Positions 26,529 through 34,100 of a stretch of 64,000 nucleotides of DNA are shown piece by piece. Source of the DNA: an uncultured Oscillospiraceae bacterium (GTDB lineage Bacteria; Bacillota; Clostridia; Oscillospirales; Oscillospiraceae); contig CAKTNP010000005.1 in NCBI GenBank assembly GCA_934589155.1, forward strand, positions 62,001-126,000. Reading direction: 5' to 3'. Made by a program: the position numbers and the translations under genes. Below the pieces are notes generated by a model that was not told the origin of the DNA, made no database searches, and saw only the letters and a program-made list of their open reading frames with translations. Position 1 is the first letter of the stretch. Each line of letters begins with the position of its first letter.

Positions 26529-27533
26529 ATGGAATACACGGTGAAGGATTATGAGAGCAAGCTCTCGGAACGGGAGACGCAGAAAGCAATCAAGATGATC
26601 AAGGACGAGTTCCAGGTGCGGCTGGCCAAGGCTCTGCATCTGGATCGGGTCACGGCCCCCATTATGGTGGAGGCAGGCAAAGGCATCAACGACGACCTGA
26701 ACGGCGTGGAGCGGAAGGTGGAGTTCACCATCCGGGCCATGGACGAGGCGGGAGCCGAGGTGGTCCAGTCCCTGGCCAAGTGGAAGCGGATGCAGCTGGC
26801 CCGGCTCCAGTACGGGCCCATGGAGGGCATTTATACCGACATGAACGCCATCCGCCGGGACGACAGCATGGACAATCTCCACTCCATTTTCGTGGACCAG
26901 TGGGACTGGGAAATGGTCATTGACCGGAAGAACCGGAACCGCCGGTTCCTGAAGAGCACCGTGAAGAAGATCGTGAACGTACTCTATGCCGTGGATCAGA
27001 AGCTCTGCAAGACCTATCCCCAGCTGAGCCCCGTGGTGAGCCGGGAGGTGTTCTTCATCACCGCCCAGGAGCTGGAGAATCTGTACCCCAACCTGAGCCC
27101 CAAGGAGCGGGAGAATCGCATCGTCCGGGAGCACAAGACCGTGTTTTTGATGCAGATAGGCAAAAAGCTCCACTCCGGCATCCCCCACGACGGCCGGGCC
27201 CCGGACTATGATGACTGGGGCCTGAATGGGGACATTCTGGTGTGGAACCCGGTCCTGAACTGCGCCTTTGAGATCTCCTCCATGGGCATCCGGGTGGACG
27301 AAAAGTCCCTGCCCCGGCAGCTGAAAGCGGCCCACGCCACGGACCGGATGCAGTACACCTACCACCGGAGCATTGCCGAGGGGAAGTATCCCTTGACCAT
27401 CGGCGGCGGCATCGGCCAGAGCCGGATCTGTATGCTGCTGCTGGAAAAGGCCCACATCGGCGAGGTCCAGTGCGCCATCTGGCCCCAGGACATGCGGGAC
27501 CGGCTGGCGGAGGAGAATATCACCCTGCTGTAA
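26529..27533 (+). CDS. asnA: Aspartate-ammonia ligase (asparagine synthetase A)
   Basis: 334 residues, the standard AsnA length. It makes asparagine from aspartate, ammonia and ATP through an aspartyl-adenylate, using a class II synthetase fold. Seen: LHLDRVTAPIMVEAGKGIND near 36, VERKVEFT, SIFVDQWDWEMVI near 118, the GLNGDILVWNP segment and the C-terminal TIGGGIGQSRICMLLL, which forms the ATP-binding motif. The ATG follows AAAGGAGTAAG. The 82 nt between the rpoD terminator and this gene contain only a small hairpin around AACGTC and no T-box-like leader. Confidence 0.95.
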   Translation: MEYTVKDYESKLSERETQKAIKMIKDEFQVRLAKALHLDRVTAPIMVEAGKGINDDLNGVERKVEFTIRAMDEAGAEVVQSLAKWKRMQLARLQYGPMEGIYTDMNAIRRDDSMDNLHSIFVDQWDWEMVIDRKNRNRRFLKSTVKKIVNVLYAVDQKLCKTYPQLSPVVSREVFFITAQELENLYPNLSPKERENRIVREHKTVFLMQIGKKLHSGIPHDGRAPDYDDWGLNGDILVWNPVLNCAFEISSMGIRVDEKSLPRQLKAAHATDRMQYTYHRSIAEGKYPLTIGGGIGQSRICMLLLEKAHIGEVQCAIWPQDMRDRLAEENITLL

Positions 27534-27539
27534 CAGCTC

Positions 27540-27570
27540 CCCCCGAAGGCGCCGCCTTCGGGGGCTTCTT
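27540..27570 (+). terminator. Rho-independent terminator after asnA
   Basis: An 11-bp stem CCCCCGAAGGC (27540-27550) with GCCTTCGGGGG (27554-27564), then CTTCTT. Confidence 0.8.
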
Positions 27571-27582
27571 ATCGGAAAGTGC

Positions 27583-27611
27583 TTGCTATTTTGGGGAAAA
27601 ACGGATATAAT
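27583..27611 (+). promoter_or_regulatory. Vegetative promoter of pncB
   Basis: TTGCTA (27583-27588), 17-bp spacer, TATAAT (27606-27611), 46 bp before the start. Confidence 0.75.
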
Positions 27612-27656
27612 GTTCCAAAAGCTCCGGAAAGCCGGAGACACTTTTGAGGTGGAAAC

Positions 27657-29105
27657 ATGAATACCAACGAAAAACTGAACCTGACCATGCTCTGCGATTT
27701 CTATGAGCTGACCATGGGCAACGGCTATTTTGAAAAGGGCTATAAGGACCGGATCTGCTACTTTGACGTGTTCTTCCGCAGATGCCCGGACAACGGCGGC
27801 TTCGCCATTGCCGCTGGTCTGGAGCAGATCGTGAACTATATCCAGGACCTGCACTTCGGCCCCGAGGATATTGCATACCTCCGGGGACGGAACCTGTTCT
27901 CCGAGGGATTCCTGCAGTACCTGGAGAACTTCAAGTTCACCGGCGACATTTGGGCCGTGCCGGAGGGCACTCCCATTTTCCCCAAGGAGCCCATTATTAC
28001 CGTCCGTGCCCCTGCCATTGAGGCCCAGCTGGTGGAGACCTTCCTGCTGTTGTCTCTGAACCACCAGAGCCTCATTGCCACCAAGGCCAACCGGATCGTC
28101 CGGGCCGCCGATGGCCGGGTGGTGCTGGAGTTCGGTTCTCGCCGGGCCCAGGGCTCCGACGCTGCCATTCTGGGCGCCCGGGCTGCCTACATCGGCGGCT
28201 GCAACGGCACCGCCTGCACCATCTCCGACCAGCTCTACGGGGTCTACGCCGGCGGCACCATGGCCCACGCATGGGTGCAGATGTTCGACTCCGAGTACGA
28301 GGCGTTCAAGGCCTACTGCGAAATCTATCCCACCAACGCCACCCTGTTGGTGGACACCTACAACACCCTGAAATCCGGCGTGCCCAACGCCATCCGGGCC
28401 TTTAACGAGGTCCTGAAGCCCAAGGGCATCCGCAAGTGCGGCATCCGCCTGGACTCCGGCGATATGGCCTATTTGACCCAGAAGGCCCGGAAGATGCTGG
28501 ACGACGCGGGCTGGACCGAGTGCCAGATCTCCGCCTCCAACGCTCTGGACGAGTATCTGATCCAGGACCTGCTGCGGCAGGGGGCCAAGATCGACATGTT
28601 CGGCGTGGGCGAGCGGCTCATTACCGCCCGCAGCGAGCCCGTGTTCGGCGGCGTGTACAAGCTGGCGGCGGTGGAGGAGCCGGACGGCACCATCGTTCCC
28701 AAGATCAAGATCAGCGAGAACGTGGAGAAGATCACCAATCCCCACTTCAAGAAGCTCTACCGGTTCTACGGCAACGACACCGGCAAGGCCATTGCGGACT
28801 ATCTCTGCGTCCATGACGAGTCCGTGGACGACAGCGGCCAGATGGAGATCTTCGATCCCGACGCCACCTGGAAGCGGAAGACCGTGTACAACTTCACGGC
28901 CCGGGAACTCCAGGTCCCCATCTTCAAAAACGGCGAGCTGGTGTACAAGCTGCCCTCCCTGGAGGAGATTCGGACCTACTGCGCCCAGCAGGTGGATACC
29001 CTGTGGGACGAGGTCAAGCGGTTCGACAACCCCCACACCTACTATGTGGACCTGTCCCAGAAGCTGTGGGACATCCGTTATGACCTGCTGAAAAACAACA
29101 AGTAA
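27657..29105 (+). CDS. pncB: Nicotinate phosphoribosyltransferase
   Basis: 482 residues. It joins nicotinate to PRPP with ATP to form nicotinate mononucleotide for NAD salvage. Family motifs seen: LTMLCDFYELTMGNGYFEKG at the N-terminus, GTPIFPKEPIITVRAP, EFGSRRAQGSDAAILGARAA near 156 with the catalytic His-equivalent segment, LLVDTYNTLKSGVPNAI near 225, and IRLDSGDMAYLT with FGVGERLITA in the barrel. Monocistronic between its own promoter and terminator. Confidence 0.94.
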   Translation: MNTNEKLNLTMLCDFYELTMGNGYFEKGYKDRICYFDVFFRRCPDNGGFAIAAGLEQIVNYIQDLHFGPEDIAYLRGRNLFSEGFLQYLENFKFTGDIWAVPEGTPIFPKEPIITVRAPAIEAQLVETFLLLSLNHQSLIATKANRIVRAADGRVVLEFGSRRAQGSDAAILGARAAYIGGCNGTACTISDQLYGVYAGGTMAHAWVQMFDSEYEAFKAYCEIYPTNATLLVDTYNTLKSGVPNAIRAFNEVLKPKGIRKCGIRLDSGDMAYLTQKARKMLDDAGWTECQISASNALDEYLIQDLLRQGAKIDMFGVGERLITARSEPVFGGVYKLAAVEEPDGTIVPKIKISENVEKITNPHFKKLYRFYGNDTGKAIADYLCVHDESVDDSGQMEIFDPDATWKRKTVYNFTARELQVPIFKNGELVYKLPSLEEIRTYCAQQVDTLWDEVKRFDNPHTYYVDLSQKLWDIRYDLLKNNK

Positions 29106-29116
29106 GACAAAAAAGA

Positions 29117-29146
29117 CCGGCCCGGGGTCACCCGGGCCGGATTTTT
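29117..29146 (+). terminator. Rho-independent terminator after pncB
   Basis: A perfect 10-bp stem (29117-29126 with 29131-29140), GTCA loop, then ATTTTT. Confidence 0.9.
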
Positions 29147-29161
29147 CAAAGGAGGCATTTT

Positions 29162-29683
29162 GTGAAGCGGAAAGCCTCCGCCGGGGCCGTGGCTCTGGGC
29201 GGGACCCTGGCGGCTTTGGCCGTGGTGCTCATGCTGCTGGGCGGGATCATCCCCATCGGCACCTATTGCTGCCCCATTTTGGCGTCTCTGCTCCTGATCC
29301 CGGTGCTGGATGCCTGCGGGACCAGGCTGGCCCTTGCCTGGTATGGGGCCGTGGCCCTTCTGGCGGCCCTCCTGTGCCCGGATAAGGAGGCCGCCGCAGT
29401 GTTCGTGTTCTTCGGCTATTATCCCATCTGCAAGCCCTTTCTGGACCGGCTCCCGAGGTTGCCCCGGCGGCTGTGCAAGGGGCTGCTTTTTAACCTGTCC
29501 GTGGTGGTCATGTATGCCCTTTTGATCTTCGTCCTGGGCATGGCGGCCCTGGGAGAGGAATTCCGCCAGACGGGCACGGCCATGCTGATCCTGCTGCTGG
29601 TCCTTGGAAATGTGACCTTTGTGCTGGTGGATGTGCTGGCGGGCCGCCTGACCCTGCTCTATCAGGCAAAGAAGAAAAAATAA
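29162..29683 (+). CDS. Small hydrophobic membrane protein of unknown function
   Basis: 173 residues from a GTG start with GGAGG 7 bp upstream. About five membrane helices are visible, with the hydrophobic runs LAALAVVLMLLGGIIPIG, ASLLLIPVLDACG, AVALLAALLCP, VVVMYALLIFVLG and LILLLVLGNVTFVLVDVLAG, and a Lys-rich tail (AKKKK). The layout resembles small S-component-like or uncharacterised Clostridia membrane proteins, but no family was firmly recognised. It starts only 16 bp after the pncB terminator tail and has no obvious promoter, so it may depend on read-through. Confidence 0.75.
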   Translation: MKRKASAGAVALGGTLAALAVVLMLLGGIIPIGTYCCPILASLLLIPVLDACGTRLALAWYGAVALLAALLCPDKEAAAVFVFFGYYPICKPFLDRLPRLPRRLCKGLLFNLSVVVMYALLIFVLGMAALGEEFRQTGTAMLILLLVLGNVTFVLVDVLAGRLTLLYQAKKKK

Positions 29684-29748
29684 AGGCCAATCATGTGCCG
29701 GAGGATAAAAAGCCTCGCAGAGTTCTCCGCCCGTAGGCTGCGATTTCC

Positions 29749-29781
29749 CTGTCAGGAAAATCCAAAGGGCTTTCCTGACAG
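29749..29781. terminator. Hairpin in the convergent intergenic region
   Basis: An 11-bp perfect stem (29749-29759 with 29771-29781) lies between the membrane protein gene and the permease. A smaller stem TCGCAG/CTGCGA precedes it at 29715-29743. No strong T tract follows. Confidence 0.4.
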
Positions 29782-29784
29782 CCT

Positions 29785-29818
29785 AAAAAGGCGCGGACCG
29801 TTTGGTCCGCGCCTTTGC
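29785..29818. terminator. Bidirectional terminator
   Basis: A perfect 10-bp stem GGCGCGGACC (29790-29799) with GGTCCGCGCC (29804-29813), preceded by five As and followed by TTTG. It probably ends the minus-strand permease transcript as well. Confidence 0.85.
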
Positions 29819-29837
29819 TTTTATAGGGTTCCCAGGA

Positions 29838-31262
29838 TCACAGAATCAGGAAGAACTTGATCAGAAAGATCAGGGAGATCACCAGGGTCAGAACGGAGAT
29901 ATTCTTCCGCTTGCCGGTGAACAGGCAGATCACGCAGTAAGAAATCATGCCCAGGCCGATGCCATGGCCGATGGAGCCGGAGATGGGCATAGCCAGCAGC
30001 ATCAGAGCGGCGGGCAGGCCCTGGGTGATGTCCTCAAAGTCGATCTTCTTCAGACCGCCCAGCATCAGAACGCCGACATAGATCAGAGCGGCGGAGGTAG
30101 CGGGGGCGGGGATCAGAGCGGCGATGGGGGCGATGAAGATGCAGGCCAGGAACAGAACGGCGGTGGTCAGAGCGGTGAGGCCCGTACGGCCACCAGCCTG
30201 GACGCCGGAGGCAGACTCCACGAAGGTGGTAACGGTGGAGGTTCCGGTGAAGGCGCCGGCCACGGTGCCGATGGCGTCGGACAGCAGGGCTTCCTTCATG
30301 TGGGGCATGTTGCCCTTCTCGTCCAGCATGTTGGCACGGGAGGCGGTACCGATCAGGGTGCCGATGGTGTCGAACATATCGATGATGCAGAAGGTGATGA
30401 CCAAGGTGGTGACGGTAAACCAGCCGATCTCGCCCAGGGTCTTGAAGTCGAACTTGAATAGAGTGGTCTTTGCCATGTCGGAGAAGGCCGGCAGGAAGGA
30501 AGCACCCTTCAGATTCTCAAAGGGATTGACGCTGAAGAAGATGGCCTCGCCAGCCCAGTAGATCACGGAACCGGCCAGGATGCCCAGCAGCACGGAGCCC
30601 TTCACATTGTGATGGGCCAGGATCACGATGACGAACAGCGCGATGAAAACGGTGACGACGCTCAGGACCATCCAGGAGTAGCCGCTGCCCATGGTGGTCT
30701 TAGCGAACTCGGGGGACAGGGAACCGAAGAAGTCCCGCATCATGTAGAAGGGACCGCCGGTCTCGGAGTACACGCCAGCGTTGGAGCCGAAGCCGATGTT
30801 CAGGAGCATTAGGCCGATGGCAGGGGCAATGCCCAAGCGGATGCCAAGGGGAATGGCCTCCACGATCTTCTCGCGGATGTTGAAGATGGACAGGACCAGG
30901 AACACAACGCCCTCAATGAGGATCACGCAAAGGGCGGCCTGGAAGGACTGGAGGTACGTAAGACCCGTCATACCAACGATGTTGGCCACGACGGTTGCGA
31001 AGAATGCGTTCAGGCCCATGCCGGGAGCCATGGCGAAGGGCTGATTTGCCAGGAATGCCATGCAGAGGGTGCCTACCGCGGATGCGATGCAGGTGGCCAG
31101 GAATACACCGTTCCACAGATCCTGACCCTCCGCGCCGAAGCCCGTCAGCAGGTTCGGGTTCAGGGCGATGATGTAGGCCATCGTCATGAACGTGGTGAGA
31201 CCTGCCACCAGTTCCGTGCGTACGTTTGTGCCGTGTTCTTTGAGCTTGAATAGTTTTTCCAT
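29838..31262 (-). CDS. NCS2-family nucleobase permease (AzgA-like)
   Basis: 474 residues with about 12 to 14 membrane helices, importing purines or uracil by proton symport. The start MEKLFKLKEHGTNVRTELVAGLTTFMTMAYI is the classical opening of the AzgA-type subgroup. Also seen are NQPFAMAPGMGLNAFF near 76 and GTSTVTTFVESASGVQAGGRTGLTAL near 355. I chose the ATG at 31262 (GGAGAGG upstream) over a 27-residue longer frame that overlaps the promoter. AzgA members usually take adenine, guanine or hypoxanthine; the exact substrate cannot be read here. Confidence 0.9.
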   Translation of the reverse strand: MEKLFKLKEHGTNVRTELVAGLTTFMTMAYIIALNPNLLTGFGAEGQDLWNGVFLATCIASAVGTLCMAFLANQPFAMAPGMGLNAFFATVVANIVGMTGLTYLQSFQAALCVILIEGVVFLVLSIFNIREKIVEAIPLGIRLGIAPAIGLMLLNIGFGSNAGVYSETGGPFYMMRDFFGSLSPEFAKTTMGSGYSWMVLSVVTVFIALFVIVILAHHNVKGSVLLGILAGSVIYWAGEAIFFSVNPFENLKGASFLPAFSDMAKTTLFKFDFKTLGEIGWFTVTTLVITFCIIDMFDTIGTLIGTASRANMLDEKGNMPHMKEALLSDAIGTVAGAFTGTSTVTTFVESASGVQAGGRTGLTALTTAVLFLACIFIAPIAALIPAPATSAALIYVGVLMLGGLKKIDFEDITQGLPAALMLLAMPISGSIGHGIGLGMISYCVICLFTGKRKNISVLTLVISLIFLIKFFLIL

Positions 31263-31314
31263 ATACACCAACCTCTCCAAATTGTGGGTCTTTCCCGAAA
31301 GAAAAACCTCTAGC

Positions 31315-31343
31315 ATTGTATCACGGACTGGTAAAAATTGCAA
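31315..31343 (-). promoter_or_regulatory. Vegetative promoter of the NCS2 permease
   Basis: On the minus strand TTGCAA (31343-31338), 17-bp spacer, TACAAT (31320-31315). The resulting leader is only about 45 nt, too short for a purine riboswitch. Confidence 0.75.
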
Positions 31344-31424
31344 TGCAGAAAAGTCAATTTTTGTGGCTTTTTCGAGGATTCCTTGCTTTTGTACAAGAAA
31401 ATGCAGAAAACAGCCGCTACAAGC

Positions 31425-31455
31425 AAAAAATCCGTCTGGAGAAACCCCAGACGGA
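31425..31455 (-). terminator. Terminator after the metal ABC transporter operon
   Basis: A 9-bp stem (31431-31439 with 31447-31455), followed on the minus strand by six Ts. Confidence 0.9.
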
Positions 31456-31463
31456 CGCTAAAG

Positions 31464-32303
31464 TTAGGCCCGGGACCTTCGGAAACAGAAGGTCACGGTG
31501 AAGAAGGCTGCCAGGTACAGGCTGATGACGGCACCTACGGAGCAGTCCAGATAGTATCCGGTGACGAGCCCCAGAAGGCTGGCGGCCAGAGCGGCCAGCA
31601 CGGAGACAGCGTGGTACTGCCGCAGGTTCCGGGATACGTTCCTGGCCCCGGCGGCGGGCAGCACCAGAAGGGAATTGATGACCATAAGGCCCACCCAGGA
31701 AATGGCCAGGGTCACCACCACGGCAATGGCGGCGGTGAACAGGGCCTGGTTTTTCTCCACGGAGATCCCCCGGGAGGAGGCCAGCTGGGGGTGGACCGAG
31801 GTCAGCACCAGCCGGTTGGACCGGAGGACCCAGAACAGCACCACCATCAGCAGGACGATAGCCAGAAGGCCGATCTCTAAGGGGGTTACGGACAGAATGT
31901 CGCCGATGAGATACCGGTTAAACTTGGTGAAGCTGCCGCCGTTCATGGTGGCGATGAAGATGCCCAGGGCCACGGCGGTGGAGGAGAACACACCGATGAT
32001 GGTGTCCGAAGCCTGGCTGGTCCGCTGGCGCACATAGGTGAAGAGCAGCGCGAACACCAGGCTCAGCCCCACTGCGGCCCAGATGGGGAAGGCGAGGCCG
32101 CACAGGCAGCCGACGGCGATGCCCGTGAAGGCCGAATGGCCCAAAGCGTCGGAGAAAAAGCTCATTTTCCCTGTGACGATCATGGTGCTCATGAGACCGA
32201 AGAGGGGAGCCATGAGAAGAACGGCCAGCAGGGCGTTGCGCATAAAGTCCCACCGCAGGGGCTCCAGGGGCAGAAGGTCGCAAATGGCATACCACAGACT
32301 CAT
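31464..32303 (-). CDS. Metal ABC transporter permease (ZnuB/MntB family)
   Basis: 279 residues with about eight membrane helices, family 3 of ABC permeases. Typical segments are GLMSTMIVTGKMSFFSDALGHSAFTGIAVG near 37, FSSTAVALGIFIATM and the C-terminal LLVLPAAGARNVSRNLRQYHAVS. It forms the membrane channel of the zinc or manganese importer encoded with the two genes upstream. Its start overlaps the ATPase stop by 4 bp. Zn versus Mn cannot be decided from the permease. Confidence 0.9.
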   Translation of the reverse strand: MSLWYAICDLLPLEPLRWDFMRNALLAVLLMAPLFGLMSTMIVTGKMSFFSDALGHSAFTGIAVGCLCGLAFPIWAAVGLSLVFALLFTYVRQRTSQASDTIIGVFSSTAVALGIFIATMNGGSFTKFNRYLIGDILSVTPLEIGLLAIVLLMVVLFWVLRSNRLVLTSVHPQLASSRGISVEKNQALFTAAIAVVVTLAISWVGLMVINSLLVLPAAGARNVSRNLRQYHAVSVLAALAASLLGLVTGYYLDCSVGAVISLYLAAFFTVTFCFRRSRA

Positions 32304-33055
32304 TGTTCCCGTCCTCCTTTCAGGTGGAATACGGTGTGAAATGCCTGGGAATCCAGAACTTCCTGGGGCGTCCCGGCGCTGAGGATTCGACCATCCAGCA
32401 GGATCACCTTGTCCATGTACTTTTCCAGCAGGGAGAAATCATGGGTGGTCATGAGAATGGATAGATCATAGGTTCTACGCAGGCTGTCGATCATGTCCAT
32501 GAGGGAACTCATGCCCTCCACATCCACACCGGACAGGGGTTCGTCCAGGATCAGCAGATTGGGCACCGGCTCCAGGGCCAGGGCCAGTAACACCCGCTGC
32601 AATTCGCCGCCGGACAGGGCGCCTACCCGCCGGTCAATGAGGTCCTGACCGTTGACCCGGGAAAGACTTTGGAGGATGCTCTTCCGCATGGCTTTGGATA
32701 CCCCCAGAAAGGCGGGCCGCTTGGAGTTGCAGCAGGCGAACAGGTCCGCTACGCTGATGGGGTCTCCAATATCAAAGGAAGGGGTCTGGGGCACATAGCC
32801 GATCCGCAGCTTGGCTCCCGGCTCCCCGGGCCGGGAGAAGGTGATTCTCCCAGTGTAGGGCAGCTGGCCTAGGATAGTGCGGATCATGGTGGATTTTCCC
32901 GCTCCGTTGGGGCCGATGAGGGCCGCCATCTGGCCGCAGTGGATGTGCAGATTCACGTCCGTGAGGATTCGCTCCCGGCCGATGGTGACGGACAGATCTT
33001 CCACCCGCAGGCAGCAGGAGTCGCAGCAGCCGTGGTTCTTGGTGTGAGGGCTCAT
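32300..33055 (-). CDS. Metal ABC transporter ATP-binding protein (ZnuC/MntA family)
   Basis: 251 residues. Walker A is GPNGAGKST near 50, the Q-loop is YVPQTPSF, the signature is LSGGELQRVLLALAL near 145, Walker B is LLILDEPLSGVD, and the switch His is in MTTHDFSLL. It powers the importer. The N-terminus carries an unusual HGCCDSCC cluster (residues 8-15) ahead of the ATPase domain, which might bind metal or reflect local drift. It overlaps both neighbours by 4 bp. Confidence 0.92.
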   Translation of the reverse strand: MSPHTKNHGCCDSCCLRVEDLSVTIGRERILTDVNLHIHCGQMAALIGPNGAGKSTMIRTILGQLPYTGRITFSRPGEPGAKLRIGYVPQTPSFDIGDPISVADLFACCNSKRPAFLGVSKAMRKSILQSLSRVNGQDLIDRRVGALSGGELQRVLLALALEPVPNLLILDEPLSGVDVEGMSSLMDMIDSLRRTYDLSILMTTHDFSLLEKYMDKVILLDGRILSAGTPQEVLDSQAFHTVFHLKGGREQ

Positions 33056-33897
33056 GACAGGGCCTCCTTTACGGCGTCGATGTTCTGACGCAGGGTGTCG
33101 AAATAGTCTCCACCCCCCAGTCCTGTAGACAGGGTGGACAGGCCGCAGCCCGTCTCCCGGGCGATGGCCTCGGCTCCGGCAGTGGATCCGTTGGTCTCCG
33201 TGAAAACCACAGGAATGTTGTGGGTTTGTACCAGAGTTGAGATCTCCGCCAGGCTCTTGGCGGAGGCCTCGCTGCCGGATTCCTCCTCGATGGAGGCCAA
33301 AATGGTCAGGTCAAAGGCCTGGGCGAAATAAGCAAAGCCGTCGTGGAAGGTGATGAGCTCCCGGCAGGAAAGATCTTTCAGGGAATCTTCGCCATACTGC
33401 TGCAGGTCCTCCAGTCGGGCGGTCAGTGCGGTGAGATTTTCCCGGAAGGTGTCGCCGTACTGGGGATAGAGGGCGGCAAGGCCCTCCGCGGCATTTTTGG
33501 CCATGACCTCTGCGTTTTTGGGGGCCAGCCAGATGTGGGGATCCGGCTCTCCGTCCAGCTCCAAAAGGTCAACTCCCTGACTGCAGTCTACGGTGGCCTT
33601 GGCCTGGGACAGGGCGTCGGCCATGAACTCCTCCAGCCCGGCTCCCGATACGAATAGGCAGTCGGCGGAGCCGACGATCCGCATCTGGCCCACGGTGAGA
33701 CTGTAATCGTGGAGACAGGACACCGGCTCCGAGATCACAAGGTCCACCTGAATGTCCGTATTTTCACACAAGGCCTCCAGAAACTGGGCCAGGGGGGCGG
33801 TGGTGGCGGCCACGGCGGGGCCGGTATCTTGGGGGGCGGTCCCGCAGGCGGTGAGCAGCAGAGCGCACAGGGCCAGCAGGGCGATCCATTTTTTCAT
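33052..33897 (-). CDS. Metal ABC transporter substrate-binding lipoprotein (ZnuA family)
   Basis: 281 residues. A lipoprotein signal peptide ends in LLTAC, with the lipidated Cys at 18, so the protein sits on the outer face of the membrane. Metal ligands of the cluster A-I family are visible: a His in CLHDYSLT, DPHIWLAPKNAEV, ITFHDGFAYFAQAF and VFTETNGSTAGAEAIA. The His-rich loop found in many zinc-specific members is absent, so manganese or zinc are both possible. It is first gene of the three-gene operon. Confidence 0.9.
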   Translation of the reverse strand: MKKWIALLALCALLLTACGTAPQDTGPAVAATTAPLAQFLEALCENTDIQVDLVISEPVSCLHDYSLTVGQMRIVGSADCLFVSGAGLEEFMADALSQAKATVDCSQGVDLLELDGEPDPHIWLAPKNAEVMAKNAAEGLAALYPQYGDTFRENLTALTARLEDLQQYGEDSLKDLSCRELITFHDGFAYFAQAFDLTILASIEEESGSEASAKSLAEISTLVQTHNIPVVFTETNGSTAGAEAIARETGCGLSTLSTGLGGGDYFDTLRQNIDAVKEALS

Positions 33898-33915
33898 AGC
33901 GTTTTCTCCTATAAG

Positions 33916-33930
33916 TGGTGTTTCAAACCA
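33916..33930 (-). promoter_or_regulatory. Imperfect palindrome downstream of the znuA-like -10 box, possible metal-repressor operator
   Basis: The 15-mer TGGTGTTTCAAACCA has TGGT/ACCA arms and lies between the -10 element and the start codon, where a Zur- or MntR-type repressor could block transcription. The match to any known box is weak. Confidence 0.25.
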
Positions 33931-33932
33931 AT

Positions 33933-33961
33933 ATTATAGTCCAATTCCGGAGAAAAGGCAA
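33933..33961 (-). promoter_or_regulatory. Vegetative promoter of the metal ABC transporter operon
   Basis: On the minus strand TTGCCT (33961-33956), 17-bp spacer, TATAAT (33938-33933). Confidence 0.75.
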
Positions 33962-33988
33962 CGAGATCCTTTGAAATTTCCAAATTAT

Positions 33989-34023
33989 CCGCAAAAATTC
34001 GCGGGGAAGGCGAATTTTTGCGG
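33989..34023. repeat. Perfect 14-bp inverted repeat between divergent promoters
   Basis: Arms 33989-34002 and 34010-34023 are perfect complements around a 7-nt GGGGAAG loop. There is no T tract on either side, and it lies 27 bp behind the -35 of the metal transporter promoter, so it does not look like a terminator. Confidence 0.7.
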
Positions 34024-34054
34024 CCAGCGCCTATGCAGTAGGAGAGAAATGTGT

Positions 34055-34060
34055 TATAAT
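34055..34060 (+). promoter_or_regulatory. Candidate -10 element for the exonuclease gene
   Basis: TATAAT 40 bp before the start codon. The -35 at 17 bp (TATGCA, 34032-34037) is poor. Confidence 0.45.
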
Positions 34061-34100
34061 AATAAAAATATGCCCATTGAGGCGGACAGAGGACGAAACT

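Noticed and set aside
31263..31460. Purine riboswitch upstream of the NCS2 permease
   Set aside because: The mapped promoter leaves only about 45 nt of leader, and no aptamer-like core was seen.
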